In this document: positions 5,503 to 12,655 of the stretch, in pieces | Layout of the letters: each line of letters starts with the position of its first letter | Position numbering within the stretch: position 1 is the stretch's first letter | Assembly (NCBI GenBank): GCA_005788205.1 | Contig: SXYT01000110.1 | Location: forward strand, 1 to 12,660 | Source of the DNA: Actinomycetota bacterium | GTDB lineage: Bacteria > Actinomycetota > Acidimicrobiia > Acidimicrobiales > Ilumatobacteraceae | Direction: 5' to 3' | DNA length: 12,660 nucleotides | Made by a program: the position numbers and the translations under genes | Notes under the pieces: generated by a model | Database searches by the model: none | Told to the model about the DNA's origin: nothing | The model's input: the letters and a program-made list of their open reading frames with translations, nothing else

Positions 5503-7071
5503 TCACCCCCGGAGGGCGATGACCTCGATGATGCCCGGCGCGGCACGGAGCTCGTCGAGGACGGCCTCGCTCACCTCGGCCGTCGGTGCGATCACCATCA
5601 GCGCCGTGCCCGGGGTGAGAGCGCGCCCCACGTCCATGTCGGCGATGTTCACGTCGCGGTTGCCGAGCAGGGTTCCGACGACACCGATGACACCCGGCCG
5701 GTCGTCGTTGCGCACGACCAGCATGTGCTCGCTCGGCGGGACGTCGGTGATGTGGTCGTCAACCAGGACGATGCGGGCCTGGCGGCGCTGGCCGACCAGG
5801 GTGGCCGCGATGCTGTGCGTGCCGGCGCGCAGGGTCACGAGATTGACGTAGTCGCCGCTTCCCCCGCCCACCTTCGTCTCCTTGACCTCGATACCGAGAC
5901 GAGCAGCCACCTGCGGGGCATTCACGTACGTGACCTGCTCGTCCACGCGGCCGCCGAAGAAGCCCTTCATGGCACTGAGCGTGAGAAGGCTGGTGTCGTA
6001 CGCGCCGATCTCGCCGGATGCGATGACCTCGAGTTCCGTGGTGTCCGCGCCGGCCGCCGAGGCGAACAGGGCGCCGAGACGCTCGGCAAGCGGCAGGTAC
6101 GGCTTCATCGTCTCGTTCGCGTCGGCGGCGGAGATGTTCACCGCGTACGGCACGAAGTCACCGGCGAGGGCCAGGTTGATCTGGTCGGCGATGTGGTCAC
6201 CCGCGCGGTCCTGGGCCTCCGTGGTGCTCGCCCCCAGGTGCGGCGTGACGACGATGCCGTCGATGCCGAACAACGGCGAGTCCGTCATGGGCTCCTTCGA
6301 GAACACGTCGAGTGCGGCACCGGCAATGACGCCGTTCTTCACGGCGTCGGCGAGGTCGGCCTCGTCCACGATCCCCCCGCGCGCCACGTTGATGATGCGC
6401 AGGGAGTTCTTCGCCCGCTTCATGGCCGCGGCGTCGATGAGCCCGATCGTCTCCTTCGTCTTCGGCAGGTGGACCGTGAGGAAGTCGGACTGCTCGATGA
6501 GGGTGTCCAGGTCGACCAGTTCGATGTTCATCGCCCGGGCACGCTCCTCGCTGACGAACGGGTCGTACGCCAGAATGCGCATCCCGAAACCGGCGGCACG
6601 CTGGGCCACGAGCTTGCCGATGCGCCCGAGACCCGCGACACCGAGGACCTTGTCGAACAGCTCCACGCCCTCCCACTTGCTGCGCTCCCAGCGTCCCTGC
6701 ACGAGGGCCGCATGGGCCTGGGGCACGTTCCGCGCGACGGCAAGAAGCATTGCCATGGTGTGCTCGGCGGCCGAGACGATGTTGGACTCCGGGGCGTTCG
6801 CCACCATCACGCCGCGCCGCGTGGCCGCCTCGATGTCGACGTTGTCGAGACCCACGCCGGCACGCCCGACGACAAGGAGGTCCGTTCCCGCCGCGAGGAG
6901 GGCGTCATCGACGTTGGTGGCCGAGCGCACGACCAGCGCATGCGCACCCTTGATCTCCCGGCGCAGCTCCTCCGGGGACAGCCCGACCCGCACGACCACC
7001 TCGTGGCCGGCTGCCCTCATCTTGGCGAGGCCGCTCTCGGCAAGTTCTTCAGAGACGAGAATCCGGGGCAT
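5503..7071 (-). CDS. serA: D-3-phosphoglycerate dehydrogenase
   Basis: Oxidises 3-phosphoglycerate to 3-phosphohydroxypyruvate with NAD+, the first step of serine synthesis. The 522-residue form has four parts: the outer substrate-binding halves, the NAD-binding domain with GVAGLGRIG (144-152) and the NAD-selecting Asp170, an intervening domain (about 315-440), and a C-terminal ACT domain (about 450-522) of the DRPGVIG type that binds serine for feedback control. The catalytic triad is visible: Arg231 in NVARGGIVDE, Glu260 in SKEP and His278 in TPHLGAST. This four-part architecture is the long form found in mycobacteria and Bacillus. The start is the ATG at 7071, directly before PRILVSEE, typical for the family. 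It is transcribed divergently from the SCP2 gene across 73 bases. Confidence 0.96.
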   Translation of the reverse strand: MPRILVSEELAESGLAKMRAAGHEVVVRVGLSPEELRREIKGAHALVVRSATNVDDALLAAGTDLLVVGRAGVGLDNVDIEAATRRGVMVANAPESNIVSAAEHTMAMLLAVARNVPQAHAALVQGRWERSKWEGVELFDKVLGVAGLGRIGKLVAQRAAGFGMRILAYDPFVSEERARAMNIELVDLDTLIEQSDFLTVHLPKTKETIGLIDAAAMKRAKNSLRIINVARGGIVDEADLADAVKNGVIAGAALDVFSKEPMTDSPLFGIDGIVVTPHLGASTTEAQDRAGDHIADQINLALAGDFVPYAVNISAADANETMKPYLPLAERLGALFASAAGADTTELEVIASGEIGAYDTSLLTLSAMKGFFGGRVDEQVTYVNAPQVAARLGIEVKETKVGGGSGDYVNLVTLRAGTHSIAATLVGQRRQARIVLVDDHITDVPPSEHMLVVRNDDRPGVIGVVGTLLGNRDVNIADMDVGRALTPGTALMVIAPTAEVSEAVLDELRAAPGIIEVIALRG

Positions 7072-7077
7072 GACACG

Positions 7078-7127
7078 ATTCTTGCCGTTCTCCGCCTAGA
7101 TTCCTCAGTGCTTTACAGACTGTTAAC
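7078..7127 (-). promoter_or_regulatory. Candidate serA promoter region (two readings)
   Basis: On the minus strand TTAACA (7127-7122 region) is followed after 17 bases by GAATCT, a plausible -35/-10 pair that would give a 5' leader of roughly 25-30 bases. Alternatively AAGAAT at 7083-7078 lies exactly six bases before the ATG, the leaderless spacing seen for other genes here. No Shine-Dalgarno sequence stands close to the ATG, which favours the second reading. The region is shared with the divergent SCP2 gene. Confidence 0.3.
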
Positions 7128-7144
7128 GCACTCCCCCGGTTCCC

Positions 7145-7552
7145 ATGTCACACCTTTTTCTTTCTCCCGAATGGATCGCCGCCGCCCGGGGCATCCGCGA
7201 GCGCCACGAGGCGAACATCCCCCCGATACCGGTCCAGATCCGCATCAACGTGGTGGCGCTCGGGGTCCCTTTCGGGGAGGGCACGGTGCGCGCCCACATC
7301 GACACGTCCGAGGGCGGGCTCAGCATGGACCTCGGTGCCATCGACTCCCCCGACCTCACCGTGACCACCGACTACGACACCGCCCGCCAGCTCTTCGTCG
7401 ACCAGGACCCGGCGAGCACGATGCAGGCGTTCATGAGCGGGCGCATCAAGGTCGAGGGCGACATCACAAAGATCATGGCCCTCCAGATGTCCGTCCCCCA
7501 GGACGACCGCGCCGAGCAGGTCGCAGCGGAGATCCGCGCCATCACGGCGTGA
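7145..7552 (+). CDS. SCP2 sterol-transfer domain protein
   Basis: A 135-residue stand-alone SCP2 (sterol carrier protein 2) domain, a fold with a hydrophobic tunnel for fatty acyl-CoA or sterol-like lipids. Support comes from the strand pattern SMDLGAIDSPDLTVTTDYDTARQL (in parts, residues about 60-83) and the signature FMSGRIKVEGDITKIMALQ (about 96-114), where GxIKVxGD is conserved. There is no signal peptide or partner domain; it probably binds or delivers lipids in the cytosol, but the ligand cannot be read from sequence. The ATG at 7145 has no obvious Shine-Dalgarno sequence. It is divergent from serA, and its last 11 bases overlap the end of the convergent MFS gene. Confidence 0.82.
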   Translation: MSHLFLSPEWIAAARGIRERHEANIPPIPVQIRINVVALGVPFGEGTVRAHIDTSEGGLSMDLGAIDSPDLTVTTDYDTARQLFVDQDPASTMQAFMSGRIKVEGDITKIMALQMSVPQDDRAEQVAAEIRAITA

Positions 7553-7557
7553 CGGCG
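7537..7557. terminator. Palindrome containing both convergent stop codons
   Basis: CGCC-A-TCAC pairs with GTGA-C-GGCG around GGC, eight pairs with one A/C mismatch. The SCP2 stop (7550-7552) and the MFS stop on the other strand (7544-7542) both sit in the stem, so the two coding ends overlap by 11 bases. It could act as a bidirectional terminator; no T-tract is present. Confidence 0.4.
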
Positions 7558-9059
7558 TCCTCCAGCATGCTGCGGTCCGTCGGGCGCAGCCGTGTCGCCA
7601 GCAAGGTGGCCGCGGCGGCGGTGCCCACGCCGCTCATCAACGCGTACGCGTAGCTCTGCACCACGCCGCTCGATGCGGTCATCTCGTGGATGGAGATCAT
7701 CACCGTGGAGCCGAGCACTGCACCCATCTGGCTGAGCAACTGCTGCATCGCGCCGGCGACACCGACGGTGTCATCGTCCACCGAGTTCGCCACCAGGGCC
7801 CCGAGTGCAGGGCCCGCGATGCCGAAACCCACGCCGGAGAGCCCGAGCCCGAGTGCGATGAGGAAATCCGGCGAGGATGCGTCGATCGTGCCGAGGATCG
7901 CCATGGAGCACACGATGCCGAACGCGCCGACCACACCCGACACCCGTTCGCCCACACGCATCGTGAAGAAGCTCGCGAGCGGCGCGGTGATCGAGAACGC
8001 GAGCGGCCTGGCGATCACGAGCCAGCCGATGTGCGCGGGAGTGAATCCCAGACCGATCTCGAGCATCTGGGGCACCACGATGAACCCGCCCATGTAGGCG
8101 AAGTTGAGGAGTGACTGGATCCCGATCGGGAGGATGATGTTCGGGGTCCGCAGCCACACAAGCGGCATCAACGGCGCCTCGGCCGACCGTTCGATCCGGA
8201 TGAAGAGCCACAGGGCCGTCACTGCCGCGATCGCGCTGCCGACGATCCAGGGCGACGTCCAGCCCCACGAATGGCCGCGGTTGACGGAGAGGAGCAGGAG
8301 GGTGGCCCCGAACCCGAGGGCAACGGAGCCCTTCACGTCGAACTTCACGTCCTTCGACCGCGCGGTCTGCGGGAGCAGCCTCCACGCAAGGAGTGACGCC
8401 CCCACGAGGAGCGGCGTCTGGATCACGAAGATCATCTGCCAGCCGATGGCCTGCACGAGCGGGCCGCCCATCACGACACCGAGCACCGGGGCACCCGCGG
8501 TCGTGAAACTCCACAGGCCGAGCGGACGAACACGCTCATGGGGCTCGAACAGGCGGTTCACATAGGCCATGGCTGCCGGTCCGGTCGCCGCACCGGCCAC
8601 CGCGGAGAGCAGGCGGAACATGACCATCGACGGGCCGTCCCACGCGAACACGGTGGCAGCAGCAAAGACACCGGAGAAGAAGAGGCCGTAGACGTAGACC
8701 TTCTTGTGCCCGTAGAGGTCGCCGATCTTGCCGTAGGCGGGCCCGACCACGCCGAACGCGAGCATCGGCCCGGTGATCGACCAGTTGAGGGTGGTCACCG
8801 ACGAGCCGAGGTCCTTCGAGATCGTCTCGAGGGACACCACGAGGACGGTGATCGTGGAACTGGTCGTGAAGAGACCGGCGAGCACCACTATGAGCGTGGC
8901 CCACTTGCGGGTGATGCCCATCTTGCGCGCCACTCGGCGCGGGATCATGGCCGTCCAGGCAATGACGGAGATCTCGTCCACGCCGCCGAACTCGACGGCC
9001 ACCGACTCGCGCCCGTGGGGGCGCAGTTCCTCGAGTTCTTCGTGCGGACGGGGGTTCAT
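7542..9059 (-). CDS. MFS drug/H+ antiporter, EmrB/QacA (DHA2, 14-TM) type
   Basis: A 505-residue inner-membrane exporter. About 14 hydrophobic segments can be counted between residues 53 and 495, which matches the DHA2 family rather than 12-TM MFS proteins. The loop 2-3 signature appears as GKIGDLYGHKKVY (110-122). The antiporter motif C appears as GAPVLGVVMGGPL (189-201), followed by IGWQMIFVIQTP, the usual W..iF.in.P of this family. Substrates cannot be predicted. The first about 50 residues are hydrophilic, longer than usual, so a start at the internal Met38 (MIPRRVARK) is possible, but the ATG at 9059 keeps a 24-base gap after the dehydrogenase gene and no better site is evident. The start codon is embedded in an inverted repeat. 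It is probably cotranscribed with, or directly follows, the SDR gene; no adjacent regulator gene is present. Confidence 0.88.
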   Translation of the reverse strand: MNPRPHEELEELRPHGRESVAVEFGGVDEISVIAWTAMIPRRVARKMGITRKWATLIVVLAGLFTTSSTITVLVVSLETISKDLGSSVTTLNWSITGPMLAFGVVGPAYGKIGDLYGHKKVYVYGLFFSGVFAAATVFAWDGPSMVMFRLLSAVAGAATGPAAMAYVNRLFEPHERVRPLGLWSFTTAGAPVLGVVMGGPLVQAIGWQMIFVIQTPLLVGASLLAWRLLPQTARSKDVKFDVKGSVALGFGATLLLLSVNRGHSWGWTSPWIVGSAIAAVTALWLFIRIERSAEAPLMPLVWLRTPNIILPIGIQSLLNFAYMGGFIVVPQMLEIGLGFTPAHIGWLVIARPLAFSITAPLASFFTMRVGERVSGVVGAFGIVCSMAILGTIDASSPDFLIALGLGLSGVGFGIAGPALGALVANSVDDDTVGVAGAMQQLLSQMGAVLGSTVMISIHEMTASSGVVQSYAYALMSGVGTAAAATLLATRLRPTDRSMLEDAVTP

Positions 9060-9071
9060 GGGGCGAACCCC
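9051..9071 (-). promoter_or_regulatory. Inverted repeat overlapping the MFS start codon
   Basis: GGGGTTC at 9051-9057 and GAACCCC at 9065-9071 are perfect reverse complements with a 7-base spacer. Read on the minus strand, the transcript forms GGGGUUC...GAACCCC with the AU of the start codon in the loop and its G paired. A smaller alternative hairpin, GGGG-UUCG-CCCC, ends immediately before the AUG. Either an RNA element limiting translation or a protein operator is possible. Confidence 0.4.
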
Positions 9072-9083
9072 GAGAGTAGTCCC

Positions 9084-9974
9084 CTAGGCCTTGACCTCCG
9101 AGGCCATCTTGTTGAGCGCGACCGTGAGTTCCGCCACACCCCAGCGGTCGTTCTGGTCGATGCTCTCGCCGCGCTCCCAGCTTCTGATCCGCGTGACCTC
9201 ACCGCCCTTGACGAAGAAGGTCTCCCCGGTGAACTCACACTTCGCGGACGAGAGGTACGCCACGAGCGGCGAGATGTTTGCGGGGTCCCACTCGTCGAAG
9301 GCACTCTTGTTCTCCGGCTCGGCGATGCGGTCGCCGAGACCGGGCGTGGCCATCGTCAGGCGTGTGCGCGCGGCGGGCGCGATGGAGTTGCTCTTCACGT
9401 TGTAGCGGGAGAGCTCCTTCGCGAGGATCTGCGAGAACGTCGCGATTCCGGTCTTTGCCGCGCCGTAGTTCGACTGCCCGGGGTTCGCGAAGAGACCCGA
9501 CGTGGACGACGTGTGCACGATGTTGCGCGGTTTTGTCACGCCTGCCTTGTGCTGCTCGCGCCAGTACGCAGCTGCCCAACGGGACGGTGCGAAGTGACCC
9601 TTCAGGTGGACCGCAATGACCGCATCCCACTCTGCTTCCGTCATGTTCACGAGGACGCGGTCGCGCAGGATTCCCGCGTTGTTCACGAGGATGTCGAGGT
9701 CGCCGAAGGTCTCGACAGCCATGTTGACCATGCGCTGGGCACCCTCCCAGTCGGCGACGTTGTCGTAGTTGGCGACGGCCTCGCCCCCCATGGCCTTGAT
9801 CTCGTTGACGACCTCCTGGGCCGGCGTGGCGTCGTTTCCCGTGCCGTCGTTCGCGCCGCCGAGGTCGTTCACGACGACCTTTGCTCCTTCAGCCGCGAAG
9901 AGCAGGGCATGCTCGCGGCCGATACCGCGCCCCGCACCCGTGATGATCGCAACGCGTCCCTGCAGTTCCCCCAT
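9084..9974 (-). CDS. Short-chain dehydrogenase/reductase (hydroxyacyl-CoA dehydrogenase-like)
   Basis: A 296-residue classical SDR. The cofactor motif TGAGRGIG (12-19), the acidic Asp37 in VVNDLGG, NNAG (98-101) and the catalytic Ser157, Tyr170 and Lys174 (YGAAK) are all present. The block NDLGGANDGTG and the later RDRVLVNMTEAEWDAVI and VHLKGHFAP resemble actinobacterial SDRs related to the (3R)-hydroxyacyl-CoA dehydrogenase half of MFE-2/17-beta-HSD4, used in fatty-acid or sterol side-chain oxidation; the real substrate is not known. The ATG at 9974 is chosen because AAGGGG lies about seven bases upstream and GRVAIITG follows at the normal distance; an in-frame ATG at 9992 would add six residues. 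It follows the PASTA gene by 37 bases and precedes the MFS gene by 24. Confidence 0.9.
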   Translation of the reverse strand: MGELQGRVAIITGAGRGIGREHALLFAAEGAKVVVNDLGGANDGTGNDATPAQEVVNEIKAMGGEAVANYDNVADWEGAQRMVNMAVETFGDLDILVNNAGILRDRVLVNMTEAEWDAVIAVHLKGHFAPSRWAAAYWREQHKAGVTKPRNIVHTSSTSGLFANPGQSNYGAAKTGIATFSQILAKELSRYNVKSNSIAPAARTRLTMATPGLGDRIAEPENKSAFDEWDPANISPLVAYLSSAKCEFTGETFFVKGGEVTRIRSWERGESIDQNDRWGVAELTVALNKMASEVKA

Positions 9975-10008
9975 GGTCTCCCCCTTGGTCATGATGACTG
10001 ACGGCCCG

Positions 10009-10014
10009 AGATTA
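10009..10014 (-). promoter_or_regulatory. Possible SDR -10 (TAATCT) overlapping upstream stop codon
   Basis: On the minus strand TAATCT includes the TAA stop of the PASTA-protein gene and would start transcription near 10002, about 28 bases before the SDR ATG, leaving the AAGGGG ribosome site in the leader. It suggests the SDR may have its own promoter besides read-through. No good -35 was found. Confidence 0.3.
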
Positions 10015-12090
10015 GGGGAAGATGAGGTCGACGGTCTTACCGACGATGACCCGCTCGAAGTTCTTGACCTTCTTGCCGTCGATCTGGGCCTCACGGAGAC
10101 CCTTCTTGCCATCGCCCGTGACCTTTCCGATCACCATGGCGTACTTCTCGAGACGCTCCTTGACGGTGGCGAGGTCCTTGCCGTAGATGCTCGGGATCAG
10201 CGTGGTCTGCTGCCCGGCGGACACGGTCACCGTGATGGTGCCGCCCTTCGCCAGTTTCTCCCCGGCGGCGGGGACCTGGGCCGACACCCTGCCGTCGGCA
10301 ATGTCCGGGTGGGGCTTCTTCTCGCCCTCGGCGATCACCAGCCCCATCTCTGTCAGCTTGGCCGTGGCCTCGGCTACCGAGAGCTTCACGAGGTCCGGCA
10401 CGTCGCGCTGGGACGGTCCGGTGGAGATGTTCAGGGCCACCGTGGTGCCCTTGACGACCGAGTCGCCCGCCTTCAGGGCGGCCTGGTCCGGCACGGACCA
10501 CGACACCACCGTCCCGGCAGGCGCCGACTCGTCGGGGACGTCGACAGGGGAGGCCTGCAGGCCGATCTCGGCAAGTTTCGATTTTGCCGCGTCTGCGGTG
10601 AGACCCGCGAGCTCCACCAGTTCGGACAGCGTCGGCCCCTCGCTGACCACGAGGACCAGTGAGGCGCGCTTCGCCACGTTCGCGCCCATCACCGGGTCGG
10701 TGGAGATCACCTGCCCCGCCTGCACGGAGTCGCTGCGTTCCATCCGCACGGCGATGCCCCACCCGAACTTTGCCACCTGGTTGCGGGCCTCGGCCTCGGT
10801 GAGCCCGGCGAGCTGCGGCACCGGGTTCTTCGGGTTGAGCACGGTGAAATAGGCGCCGGTGGCGCCACCGCCCACGACGACAAGTGCGAGAGCGGCCACC
10901 AGGATGCGCACACCCCAGCGACGCTTGCGCGGGCGCTGGGCAGGTTCTGTGGGATCCTCCGCAGCGAGTCTCTGCAATTGCTCGATGTCGAGCGCGACGG
11001 GGCCTGTCTCATCGCCACCGATCACGAGGGGCTTGCCGCCCGACGGGTCGGGTGTGCGGGAGGTGCCGCGCGGGTTCGTGATGTCAGCGTCTGCGATGTT
11101 CGGGGTCGTCCGGATGAGAATGGGCTCGCTCGGTGCCTCATTCTGGATCGGCTCCACACCGAGGAGGTCCGGGCGCGGGGTCGGCTGGGACGGATCGGAC
11201 TTGGCGACCTCCTCGTCGAAGAGACCCATGCCGACGATGTCGATGGGCGTGGGGCGCGGGAGTTTCTCCGCGGCGGCCACGAGTGCCTGGCCGAACTCGC
11301 GGGCGGTGTAGCGCTCGCCTGCGCCAGGCCGACCGGCTCGCTCGAGCACGGCAGCGAGGGCTCCGAAGTCAGCGCTGACGGGCAGCAGCTTTTCGGCCCG
11401 CGCGGCGAAAGCGCCAGCGGCCGTGTCGGCGGCGAACGGGGCTTCCCCGGTCATCGCCTCCACCAGGACGAGGGCAAGCGAGTAGATGTCGGACGAAGCG
11501 GTGCGGGGGCTGCCGTCGGCTAGTTCCGGGGCACTGAAGAGCGCCTGGTCGAGGGTCAGTGAGTCAACCGGGCGCAGCGGGGCCCCGAAACCGACGATCC
11601 TGACCCGCCGGTCCAGGCCAAAGACCAGCCTGCTGGGACGGATGTCCCCGTGGACTTCGCCTTGCTTGGCGGCCGCATCGAGGCCCCGGCAGACGTCGAC
11701 ACCCACGATGAGGGCCTGGCTGGGGCTCAACCGGCGCCCACGGTCCAGGAATTCCCTCACGGACCCCCCGGCCAGCCGCTCAGCGACGGTGAAGACATAC
11801 CGCTCGCCGTCGAGGGTGGCATCGCCGTGGTCATAGACCGTCTCGATGCAGGGGTGGCTGAGGCTCTCGGCGACGGCGCACTGCGCCTCGAAGACCGCGA
11901 GGGCATCCGTGGCGGTGGTGGAGCCGAGGAGCGGGTCGACCAGGCGCGACAGCGGGGCGATGCGCACCGACACCAGCTGGGTGGACGAGAGGTCAGTGGC
12001 GTCGAACTGCATCGCCCCGGCATTCGCGAGCGTGGCCTCCGATCGGAGTTCCCCGATGAGGTACCGCCCACCGAGGACGGTCCCTGGCAT
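10012..12090 (-). CDS. Transmembrane PASTA protein with degenerate Ser/Thr-kinase domain (probable pseudokinase)
   Basis: 692 residues in PknB-like order: kinase fold (about 5-275), low-complexity Pro/Thr/acidic cytoplasmic linker (275-388), basic PRKRR stop and one membrane helix (394-416), then four extracellular PASTA repeats (about 421-485, 486-559, 560-627, 628-692). Active PASTA kinases sense muropeptides and control growth and division. Here the catalytic residues are largely lost: the glycine loop is unrecognisable (RSEATLANAGAM), the VAIK lysine is Arg43 in VSVR, HRDxKxxN reads HGDIRPSR (Asp149 kept, Asn replaced by Arg154) and DFG is GFG (167-169). APE (187-189) and the DIYS helix (201-204) remain, so the fold is probably intact. 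A signalling scaffold or sensor is more likely than an enzyme. The start at 12090 (PGTVLGGRYLIG) matches kinase N-termini; an in-frame ATG at 12108 adds six residues. It is the first gene of the SDR-MFS run. Confidence 0.87.
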   Translation of the reverse strand: MPGTVLGGRYLIGELRSEATLANAGAMQFDATDLSSTQLVSVRIAPLSRLVDPLLGSTTATDALAVFEAQCAVAESLSHPCIETVYDHGDATLDGERYVFTVAERLAGGSVREFLDRGRRLSPSQALIVGVDVCRGLDAAAKQGEVHGDIRPSRLVFGLDRRVRIVGFGAPLRPVDSLTLDQALFSAPELADGSPRTASSDIYSLALVLVEAMTGEAPFAADTAAGAFAARAEKLLPVSADFGALAAVLERAGRPGAGERYTAREFGQALVAAAEKLPRPTPIDIVGMGLFDEEVAKSDPSQPTPRPDLLGVEPIQNEAPSEPILIRTTPNIADADITNPRGTSRTPDPSGGKPLVIGGDETGPVALDIEQLQRLAAEDPTEPAQRPRKRRWGVRILVAALALVVVGGGATGAYFTVLNPKNPVPQLAGLTEAEARNQVAKFGWGIAVRMERSDSVQAGQVISTDPVMGANVAKRASLVLVVSEGPTLSELVELAGLTADAAKSKLAEIGLQASPVDVPDESAPAGTVVSWSVPDQAALKAGDSVVKGTTVALNISTGPSQRDVPDLVKLSVAEATAKLTEMGLVIAEGEKKPHPDIADGRVSAQVPAAGEKLAKGGTITVTVSAGQQTTLIPSIYGKDLATVKERLEKYAMVIGKVTGDGKKGLREAQIDGKKVKNFERVIVGKTVDLIFP

Positions 12091-12166
12091 GTGTGCTGCG
12101 TCCCTCATGACCCGAAAGAACCTACAAGGTGACCCATGCCGGGGTGTGGCGAGGGCCCCGGACTGG

Positions 12167-12172
12167 GAGAAT
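12167..12172 (+). promoter_or_regulatory. -10-like hexamer GAGAAT, leaderless start
   Basis: GAGAAT ends six bases before the GTG at 12179. It matches the A and T positions of the -10 consensus but lacks the first T. The spacing repeats that of two other genes in the window and supports the GTG start; no clear -35 is seen. Confidence 0.3.
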
Positions 12173-12178
12173 GGGGGT

Positions 12179-12655
12179 GTGAGAACCCCCAAGAACAAGC
12201 AAAATCTCCTCGTTTCCGTGGGGGTCGGGATCGGTCTTGTGTTGATCCTGTCGGGCGTCAACTCTGCCAGCACGGGTCGCGAGGCACAGCGAATCCCCGC
12301 TGCGATCGAGAGCATCAACCCGGGGCCGGGGGACGAAGTGCTGCGCCAGAGCCAGGTCTTCGTGGACCTCGTCGAGGGATACAACGCGGTACTGGTCATT
12401 GACGGCATCGAACTGCCGGTCACGCGCCTCGACGAGATCTCACAGGGTGGCAACCCGAGCCCGGGTGCCCAGGTCAACATCCCACCCACTGCGATCTACG
12501 ACCCGGGCAACTTCACCATCAGCTATCTCCCCCAGGAGGGTGCACCCATCAAGGAGTTCAGCCAGGGTGTCCACACCGGGAAGGTGTGGTACTGGAAGAT
12601 CACGGACGACCGCTCGAAGGCGAAGTCGTTCTCGTGGGAGTTCTCCGCGAACTAG
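12179..12655 (+). CDS. Membrane-anchored extracytoplasmic protein, function unknown
   Basis: 158 residues: a short basic N-terminus (RTPKNKQ), one hydrophobic segment (about 9-27, no cysteine, so not a lipoprotein), then an exported domain of about 120 residues. That domain is rich in beta-prone stretches, for example VLRQSQVFVDLV, AVLVIDGIELPV, FTISYLPQ, GKVWYWKITDD and FSWEFSAN, and begins INPGPGDEV, reminiscent of small Ig-like extracellular domains. I do not recognise the family. The GTG at 12179 is chosen because the signal-anchor follows directly and a -10-like hexamer stands six bases upstream; the open frame continues leftward but overlaps the divergent PASTA gene. The two genes share an 88-base divergent promoter region, so a joint role at the cell envelope is possible but unproven. 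The stop is five bases from the window edge. Confidence 0.7.
   Translation: MRTPKNKQNLLVSVGVGIGLVLILSGVNSASTGREAQRIPAAIESINPGPGDEVLRQSQVFVDLVEGYNAVLVIDGIELPVTRLDEISQGGNPSPGAQVNIPPTAIYDPGNFTISYLPQEGAPIKEFSQGVHTGKVWYWKITDDRSKAKSFSWEFSAN

Noticed and set aside
7113..7126. Palindrome-like TTACAGACTGTTAA between serA and the SCP2 gene
   Set aside because: Only the CAG/CTG core and one flanking pair are symmetric; it is more simply read as part of a promoter -35 region.
5272..7653. A 793-codon plus-strand open frame across serA and the SCP2 gene
   Set aside because: Composition is skewed (Arg, Gly, His, Asp, Val) without domains, and it runs antisense to serA, whose catalytic residues are all identifiable.
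8538..10001. A 487-codon plus-strand open frame opposite the MFS and SDR genes
   Set aside because: Translation is a repetitive mixture of charged residues typical of the complementary strand; SDR and MFS motifs lie on the minus strand.
10012..11000. Internal sequence repeats in the PASTA region as a possible DNA repeat array
   Set aside because: The similarity is at protein-domain level only; the DNA of the four repeats is divergent.
11846..12178. Upstream extension of the anchored-protein frame
   Set aside because: It overlaps the kinase-like domain on the other strand and would put the signal-anchor more than 110 residues into the protein.
12091..12489. N-terminal extension of the PASTA protein reading frame
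   Set aside because: It would overlap most of the divergent anchored-protein gene and adds sequence unlike a kinase N-terminus; homology-like sequence begins at GTVLGGRY.
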